From Apoderus coryli (taxonomy: Eukaryota > Arthropoda > Insecta > Coleoptera > Attelabidae), in contig OU452205.1 in NCBI GenBank assembly GCA_911728435.2, positions 15,258,260 through 15,322,259 on the forward strand: a DNA stretch of 64,000 nt. Direction: 5' to 3'. Made by a program: the position numbers and the translations under genes. Position 1 is the stretch's first letter. Each line of letters opens with the position of its first letter. Below the pieces are notes generated by a model, which was given only the letters and a program-made list of their open reading frames with translations, searched no databases and was not told the DNA's origin. This document shows positions 57,490 through 64,000 of this stretch, in pieces.

Positions 57490-58530
57490 TTGATTAATAA
57501 TAATAATATAATAAATGACTTTATTGAGAACCTAGAAAAGTTACACAAAAGGCGAACTCGATGCACAGCCTCCTAGCTTAACATATTAGCAATACTAAAG
57601 ATAACTGCATAATAATAACAACAACAAAAACCCTGATACATAAAAAAAGGCAATGATTCCTGGATGCCCTGCGGCACTACGCAATGTCCTGGGCCCAGAC
57701 ACTGCCGTTCCCAAAATGATAACCTGCCTTCTATCATTCACATATGTTCCGAGTAGAGACACAGCAGACTCCCCAAGGCCCAGGTAACCCACAATGGCCA
57801 GCAACAAATCATCACCAATGCGGTCAAATGCCCCTTGGGTAGTCCAACAGCAGCAATGCCGTCAATCGACCCTCATCTACCGCCCCCAATGCTTCATCCA
57901 GTATTTTAAGTCATGTCGTGGAGCAACGGAACCCAGACTGGACATCCGACAACAACCCATGCCCATCAAGATATGTTTTCATTTGATTGCAGATCACTCT
58001 CTCAATAACCTTGTAGATCGCTGGGAGTATATTAATCGGTCTATAAGATCCTTAAATGTTGCTGGAGTTTTAGTTTTGGGATTGGAATGACATTGGCTTC
58101 TTTCCAACATGTTGGGAAGTTCCTCGTTTCTATATAGTAATTAACTAGATGCTGTATAAAGGGCATTATAAACGGACAACTACTACTACTACTAGCATAT
58201 CAATACTGATCATGTCACTGCCTACAGCATTTGACTTAATCCCAAGCAATGCATCAAGTATCTCCCCATGATCCACCATTGTAAATTCAAAGTTAATATC
58301 AGGCCTAATTTTATTACCTAAGTAAAAATTGATCGTTCCTGGGTCAGGATTGTTCGTAGAAGTGGCCACAAAAAAATCATTAATATTATCAACATCATGA
58401 ATAAAAGACGGTATTGTGATATTTTCCCTTGCATAAATGTTTAGATCTCGTAATAATTTCCAATTTTGTTTAGAAGAATTTCCGCGGACTTTAGTTTCCA
58501 AATATAGTTTTTTCTCCCTTTTCACCTCAG
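57490..58530 (-). pseudogene. Non-LTR retrotransposon RT relic
   Basis: The minus strand from about 58525 reads NWKLLRDLNIYARENITIPS, VDNINDFFVATSTNNPD, DALLGIKSNAVGSDMISIDM (the pre-RT and first RT motifs of Jockey/CR1-like elements), then after frame changes FPTCWKEANVIPIPK, VIERVICNQMKTYLDGHGLL, DVQSGFRCSTT, and the motif A area LLLLDYPRGAFDRIGDDL with an altered catalytic region. It ends at YVNDRRQVIILG without the YxDD box. The 3' end is an ATT-repeat (about 57497-57515), typical of some non-LTR tails. A TAG/GTA microsatellite (about 58182-58195) interrupts the frame. Dead copy. Confidence 0.8.
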
Positions 58531-58873
58531 ACGACAGACGAATCTGACATGTTTAGCATTTAATATTAACTAAATTAAAAATAAAGCCTTTAGATTTCGA
58601 GTGTCGTACAAATATGATTTAATTTATTTACAAAGCAGGTGCATCAAATCAATGGACGTAGAGCAAGATAGTTTTGAGTCTTATTTGGGCTTTTAAATTC
58701 TCTAACCATTGGTACTAGTATATTTGAACCATACTGCACTTTGCAGTACACATAATACATATGTACCTATATGCTCGCGATTATTGATTGAATACAGAAC
58801 AATAATCTCAATCTTTCGTAATAATAATTTCCGGCGAACACAATTACGTAAAACAATTATTATAACCCAATGT

Positions 58874-59110
58874 AATAATCAGCTAACATTGGTTTAACGT
58901 ACAAAAGTCAGAGATTCATGTTCATCGTTCGTAACATTAATAACCAGCTAACATCGGTTTTACGTATTGGAGACATAAACTAATCTTCATCGTTCGTAAC
59001 ATTAACAACCTGGTAACATCGTTTTAACGTACAGGAGTTATAAATTAATGTCCATCATTCGTAAGATCAATAACCGGCGAGCATAAATTTATGTTCTTTA
59101 TTTATTAATT
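58874..59110 (+). repeat. Subterminal tandem repeats, ~65-bp unit
   Basis: About three and a half imperfect units, each with a TTCRTCGTTCGTAACATTAA block, AACC.GCTAACAT and TTTAACGTACA. They lie just inside the right end of the CACTGAA element and are likely transposase-binding repeats (inference). A variant at 59090-59160 repeats CGTACAGAATTCG and TGTACGAACGTTC. Confidence 0.75.
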
Positions 59111-59250
59111 CAACGTACAGAATTCGCTACCGAATTTATGTACGAACGTTCATTGTATTAATGTCACCCATCATCGGCTCAAATTTAATGTTGACGTTCA
59201 TTGATTTGAAGCACTTTTTTATTAATATCACGTACCTTTTCGGTTCAGTG

Positions 59251-61246
59251 TACAATTCTAGTGTCTATTATTATTTTGAACCGAATCACAACAAAAATAT
59301 CTCAAATTCGTGATTATTTTAAAACTTTCTCTCACAAGATAATATACATTTCGACGCTACTGTGAAATTTATGTTAAGGAGCACAATTCGGTCATTTTGC
59401 GACACACCCATCGGCTTTACTCTAAAAAGATTTTCATAGGAAACTTCGACACTAATCCCATATATTATGGAGTTTCAACTCCTGTAAACACGTGTGTGAG
59501 TTACGCAGTTTGAACTGAACCTTTTGAACTTTACCGGAGGAGCAAGTTATTTTTTTTTCAATTGAAATTTACATATAAAATTGCTCGTAATTTATAAGCG
59601 AAATTTACACACAAGATATAAAAGAGCTTAAAACATTTTTGGTGTTGATGATGTTTAGATTTAATAGAATAGTGTGGTGTTGTTTAGCTTGCAAATTCGG
59701 TACTTGAGGTACTTCACGCTCTCTAGCGTTCCGAATGCCTCACTCTTATCGAATTTTCGTTCATTTTAATTTAGTTACAGAATGTACTATTATATGACTC
59801 ATTGGGATTTTTATTTTAGACAACCATTCAAGTTTTCAAGCCATAATCCAAAATGTATATTGAGTATGCAGAAAAAAATAATTTCAGATAACAAATAAAT
59901 CCGAACAAAAGGCAAAAATAATTGTATTTCATGCTATAGAAATATCTTTAAAAAAAGTGCAATAGTAATGTTCAATCCGAAAATGACAGAGCATAATGGT
60001 GGATTTATATTTACTTGCTTAATTTTATTGAAGTGGTAAGTCCAGATATTTTTATTTCAAAATACTCATACAGACCTAAATGCTAAAATTAATCGTGTCA
60101 GGCGATGTGATGGAGGAATTACGTAAATGGGAACCGCAACAATTAAATTCCTAGTGTAAGAATACGAAGCATAGGAATTGGCTTCAGAGAGATCATCAAC
60201 TTCTTGAAAGTTTGGGACAACTCTAGATTAGAGGCATTCGCAAAAGATTTCTTTAGGTCTAAGTGAAGGACCTAAACGACTCCACTATAATCTAATCGTG
60301 ACAGGCAACGTGTTAAAGTTTACACTCTGTAACGTCTAACCGTTGCCATAAAATAGACGACGCAAAAGTTTTCCTTTAGTGAAAACTTCTATATAAGTAT
60401 ATGTACATATTCGATTTCCTTCGTTTTTAGTTGCACCAAACGAAAATCAAACACACACACACAGGAAGAGAGAGAAAGATAATAGATATTACGACGGATC
60501 CGTGCAAATTTTAAATTTAGAAATGTGGTAGAAAATTTATTACGTGTTATTGTGAAGGTTTGAACTAAACTTTCTATGTGTGTAATTTGTTTTCTTAAAC
60601 AAAGAAGTACCTGCTTAAAAAAGTGAGAAATCTTTTTTATGTATGTTCTGATTGAAGATTTTCAACGCTTTAAAATGACAACAATTATTTATTTTTAGAC
60701 AAAGGCAAATACATAATTTAATTTTAAAATACTCAGAATATTTGTTAATAAAGAAAATGGAATAATTTATGATCTAATTGTTAAATTTTTGTCAAAATTC
60801 ATTTCTCAATTTGGCCGATGCACTATCTACGCACAAAAATAATATTAAAGCACTTAAAACTTGTACAAACTCTGGCGCCTTTAACAACATTGAGGGGCAG
60901 ATCAGAATGTTCCTTAGGATGTAATCTGAGATTATTTAAAGATTGCAAAATTATATTGGTTTGCAATAGCGAAGTAGTAGTAGTGTCAAATTTTGATCAC
61001 ATAATACAGTTGTTCTTTTTGCCAAATTTGTCTTACTTTGTATTAAAATAATGAATAATTTAGTAAAATCTAAAAACCAAGAGCAATTATTAAGCAATAT
61101 ATTTAAGTGGATTTAAGCTTATAGTGAAGGTAGGTGTTTGAACAGTCACTATATTTTATTTACCAACTTGTTAAACACCATAATACAATAGTAATATAAC
61201 TAACTATAAAAATAAATTAAAAAACAATAAAATCGATAATAACACT
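59251..61246. other. Mostly non-coding stretch
   Basis: GTGATGGAGGAATTACGTAAATGG at about 60107-60130 matches, inverted, the RNase H relic downstream region at about 63512-63535, so a small fragment of the same retroelement is present. The 77-codon frame at 60818-61051 has no recognisable domain. The TAGTTGCACCAAAC to (CA)n block at 60429-60461 may be repeat-derived. Confidence 0.35.
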
Positions 61247-62930
61247 ATGAAAACTACAAAATGTCTAAAAAATAATAAACATTTGAATATTTTGAAAGCT
61301 GATAAATCGAATAAAACTGTTCTTATGGACACATCTGAATACAACAAAAAAATGTTAGATCTACTTAATGACCAATCTACATACAAACAAATTAAACGAG
61401 ATCCCACTAATATTATTTATCAAAAACAAGCTAACAAAATGATTAAAACTTCGGAAGACAAAATGTATATTTCGCCACAAACAAGTAAATCCCTGAAAAT
61501 TTTCAATGCAATTCCTACTAAAATCTCTGGTCTTCCAAAATTACACAAAACAAATATACCTTTACGACCTATTGTATCCAGTATCCAAACACCTTTCATT
61601 CCTTTGTTCAATTTTCTGAAAAACATTTTAAAAAAATGTCTATACAAAAATCAATATTATATAAAAAACACATGGGATTTTAGAGATAAAATTAAAAATA
61701 TTAACATTCCTAATAACTATATACTAATTTCTTTAGATGTAGTTTCATTGTATACAAGTATCCCTCTAATAATCAAAAAAAAGTGGAATGAAATAAAAAA
61801 CTATACCGATATTCCGCAAGAAGATTTTATTATTGCAGTGGAGCTTACGTTGGATTCTACTTATTTTTAACAAGTTATACAAACAAATTAATGGACGTGC
61901 AATGGGAGTAGAGATAGCTGTATCGCACAAATGGTAATGGAGGATCTCGAGGAAACCATTCTTGGTGATCTGGAATTTGAAGTACCATTTTTTTCCGTTA
62001 CGTTGATAATTGCATATGTGCAATACCAAATGATAAAATAGACCTTATATTAAACAAATTCAATTCCTATCATCAACGTTTACAATTCACTATTGAACCT
62101 GAAAGTAACAATAAAATAAATTCCCTAGACTTAACGTTACATAAAATCAATAACAAAATTAAAACCTCCTGGTACACCAAACCTACATGGTCTTCTAGGT
62201 ATTTAAATTTTAAATCAAACCATCCATCAGCACAGAAGAGATCAGTCATCATAGGATTAGCAGACAGAGCTAATGAATTATCGGATCCAGAATTCAGACC
62301 AAGAGCTATCGAAATTGCGAAAAATTCACTAATTAAAAACAACTACCCAATTAGCTTAATAAATCAAATATTAAAAAAAAAAGGATATACAAAACATATA
62401 ACAACATAACAGATAATCAAAACCAAAATAATAAATTATATCGCTATCTCTCCTTGACATACATAGAGGGATTATCGCATCAGCTTTCAAATTATTTAAA
62501 AAAATATAATATTGTGGTTTGTCATAACCTATCCTCAAGGTTCTTTAGCAATTTAAAATCAAATACTCCTAAAAACAAAAAACGTAGCTTGATTTATGAA
62601 ATACCTTATACAAATTACTCATCAGTTAAACATCTCAATATTTAGACAACCGGGTAAAGAGTCACAAGTATGACAAGAAAAACAAAACAGCATTTACCAA
62701 CAACGAAATATCTGGAAATCATCAGTTCGACTATAATAACACAAAAATTTTGAGATGTGAACAAAATCTAAAAAAGAGGGAGTTTTTAGAAATGGTATCT
62801 ATAAACCAAAATTCAAATAGTATAAATGATAGGAAAGATTTAAAGCAGCAAAATTTTCATATCTGTTCTGTAGGTAGATTTATCGACTCGGCCAGAAAAT
62901 ATTGTGTACTTATACTATAGTTTAATTCAG
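61247..62930 (+). pseudogene. Penelope-like reverse transcriptase and GIY-YIG relic
   Basis: An open run of 207 codons carries the PLE RT N-part: ILKADKSNKTVLMDTSEYN, ISGLPKLHKTNIPLRPIVSS, YILISLDVVSLYTSIP (motif A with catalytic Asp). A stop at 61868 and frameshifts follow: QINGRAMGV (motif B), then the YVDD region reads as FRYVDNCICAIP across a shift, then FTIEPESNNKINSLDLTLHK, WYTKPTWSSRYLNFKSNHP, KRSVIIGLADRANELSDPEF and a decayed GIY-YIG (RSLIYEIPYTNYSSV, with the YIGQ part lost). Same family as 52250-54870 by protein and by the shared 3' end at about 63236-63295. The N-terminal region is missing, so it is 5'-truncated. Confidence 0.88.
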
Positions 62931-63300
62931 AGATGTATTAAAATCCCCTGACAAATTAATACACAAATATCCTGTGACAATGCAATTAGCAAAATTTAAT
63001 ACATTAACAAATTTTTTTATTTTAAATGTGCGATACCTTTTGTGATGTAAAAGTACTGTTAATATATGTTTAATGTTTTGAAATGATATCCACGCTGAGG
63101 GTGGTAAGTGTAAGTTTTGCGGTTGTAACTTAGTGTTTGACAAAATTGTTTCTCAATATTTTAGATATTTGATAAAGGTAAAAAAAAATGATCCAGACGT
63201 CATAATAAATTGTAGTTAAAATTTTTTAAAATCCTGACCGAAAATCAAGAAAATTCACAGCACAATATAATAAAGAAATGGTCAAAGAAAAATAAAAACA
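62931..63300 (+). repeat. 3' region of the second PLE
   Basis: Non-coding; near its end ACCGAAAATCAAGAAAATTC (about 63236) and GGTCAAAGAAAAATAA parallel ACCGAAAACCAAGAAAATTA and GGTCAAAGAACATAA at about 54834-54893 in the palindromic PLE, marking the shared 3' terminus. Confidence 0.6.
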
Positions 63301-63900
63301 AATCTATGTAACAACTATTATAGAATATTTCGTTAATATTAATACACAGGGTCCTGGTCCTGTGAACAGGTTCGTATGCGCTTTATAGCGTTTCTATTCA
63401 GGCGGATAAGCTTTATGGCTTTTGATTTCGTGTCCGTACTAACCCTCCTCGATAGTCTCATAGCTGGTGTATTTCTCCTGTAGGACCCTGATTCTTCATT
63501 TCGCTATTTACGCAATTCCTCCATCACATGGCCCTTTATAATGGGTTCCGGACCACTGAACAGTGTGTTGGCCCTCTTTTTTGCAAGCTGTTTCCTTTCT
63601 GTCTATGACTTCGTGTTCTGGCATCCAAGTAATCTTTCTCTGTTGAGCTGTCAGTTGCTTCAAGGAGTATTTGTATTCCAATGCTAGCTTTGACGTGAAT
63701 GTGTATAACTTCAGTGCTTTTAGTGCGACTTTCAGGCATAATATTAATGTGCCTTTTCTTGAGCACAGCGGTGGATATATTGTGGGACTTCTGTACTGAG
63801 AAAGCCTGTGATTCGGCCCGTATACCCCTAATTTCTTGTGAACCGTCAGCATATCATACGGAGGTCTTGTCGGCTAGCCTCTGTTCGCCATTTTTTCACC
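63300..63900 (-). pseudogene. Non-LTR retrotransposon relic: RNase H domain and C-terminus
   Basis: The minus strand reads ALKALKLYTFTSKLALEYKY, SLKQLTAQQRKITWMPEHEV and IDRKETACKKEG, matching the RNase H pattern WVPGHxGIxGNExAD of I/LOA-type elements (the catalytic His survives as PEH). The downstream part reads VMEELRK, a stop, then LSRRVSTDTKSKAIKLIRLN and RNAIKRIRTC, like the region after RNase H. Several stops and frame breaks. It may derive from the same clade as the relic at 24520-25797. It is cut by the window end only in its upstream part. Confidence 0.65.
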
Positions 63901-64000
63901 TTTGGCGGTCTTTAATGGAATAGAATTACAAAATCATGCTTGGAAAAACATACATCTGTTTTGTTCCTGAATCTGAATAATGGTATCCGATTCAGGATTT

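Larger units (their letters stand above)
56537..59250 (+). mobile_element. DNA element with CACTGAA ends and subterminal tandem repeats
   Basis: Left end CACTGAAAAAAATATTGTACG, right end CGTACC...TTCAGTG, flanked by TA on both sides (56535-56536, 59251-59252). Beyond the 7-9 bp termini, CGTAC words recur subterminally at both ends. A promoter-like region and a non-coding exon ending ATAAG|GTAAGTAG at about 57105 precede a protein-like segment at 57180-57436. A minus-strand non-LTR relic is inserted at about 57490-58530. CACTx ends with subterminal repeats recall CACTA-type elements, but the family is not settled. Confidence 0.55.

Noticed and set aside
1..64000. CRISPR array, operons or phage genes
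   Set aside because: No regularly spaced short repeats with unique spacers, no prokaryotic gene organisation.

Overview
The window is AT-rich eukaryotic DNA, most likely from an insect. Evidence: pogo- and mariner-type transposases, Penelope-like and several non-LTR retrotransposon relics, a 64-bp GT-AG intron, long A/T runs and no operons. The order cannot be fixed from the sequence. I found no convincing host protein-coding gene; almost everything recognisable is mobile DNA, much of it nested.

Layout. 1-5650: low-information DNA with a hammerhead-ribozyme repeat at 179-222. 5655-10421: a DD41D mariner with ~366-bp terminal inverted repeats (TIRs) and an intact transposase ORF; its right TIR is split by a 2676-bp TG...CA insertion with a 4-bp target duplication. 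11.6-15.3 kb: mariner relics. 16.3-16.9 kb: a tandem dimer of a 333-bp unit, each unit carrying a complete type I hammerhead ribozyme on the minus strand (retrozyme-like); a divergent relative lies at 13.9-14.2 kb. 24.5-25.8 kb: a non-LTR retrotransposon relic. 26.0-26.5 kb: a composite palindrome with a second hammerhead-like motif. 26543-29422 and 34216-37108: two copies, in opposite orientation, of a ~2.9-kb element with 31-bp TIRs and 7-bp target duplications. Between them lie an RT relic and a three-layer set of nested palindromic mariner-type repeats (31859-33732). 42710-42761: a complete type III hammerhead motif. 43.7-44.7 kb: another RT relic and a small MITE. 45371-48158: a structurally complete pogo-like element with a two-exon, ~602-aa transposase ending in a PHD-like zinc finger. 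52.2-54.9 kb: a Penelope-like element (PLE) rearranged into a large palindrome. 56537-59250: an element with CACTGAA ends and subterminal tandem repeats, carrying a minus-strand non-LTR relic. 61.2-63.3 kb: a second, longer PLE relic. 63.3-64 kb: a degenerate RNase H domain of a non-LTR element.

How the parts may work together (inference): the retrozyme-like units encode ribozymes but no protein, so they need a reverse transcriptase in trans, and two PLE relics of one family lie in the same window. The mariner relics lack full transposases, while the DD41D and pogo elements keep open frames. The strongest novel candidates are the retrozyme dimer, the type III hammerhead, the 7-bp-TSD element pair and the palindrome-centre nesting.
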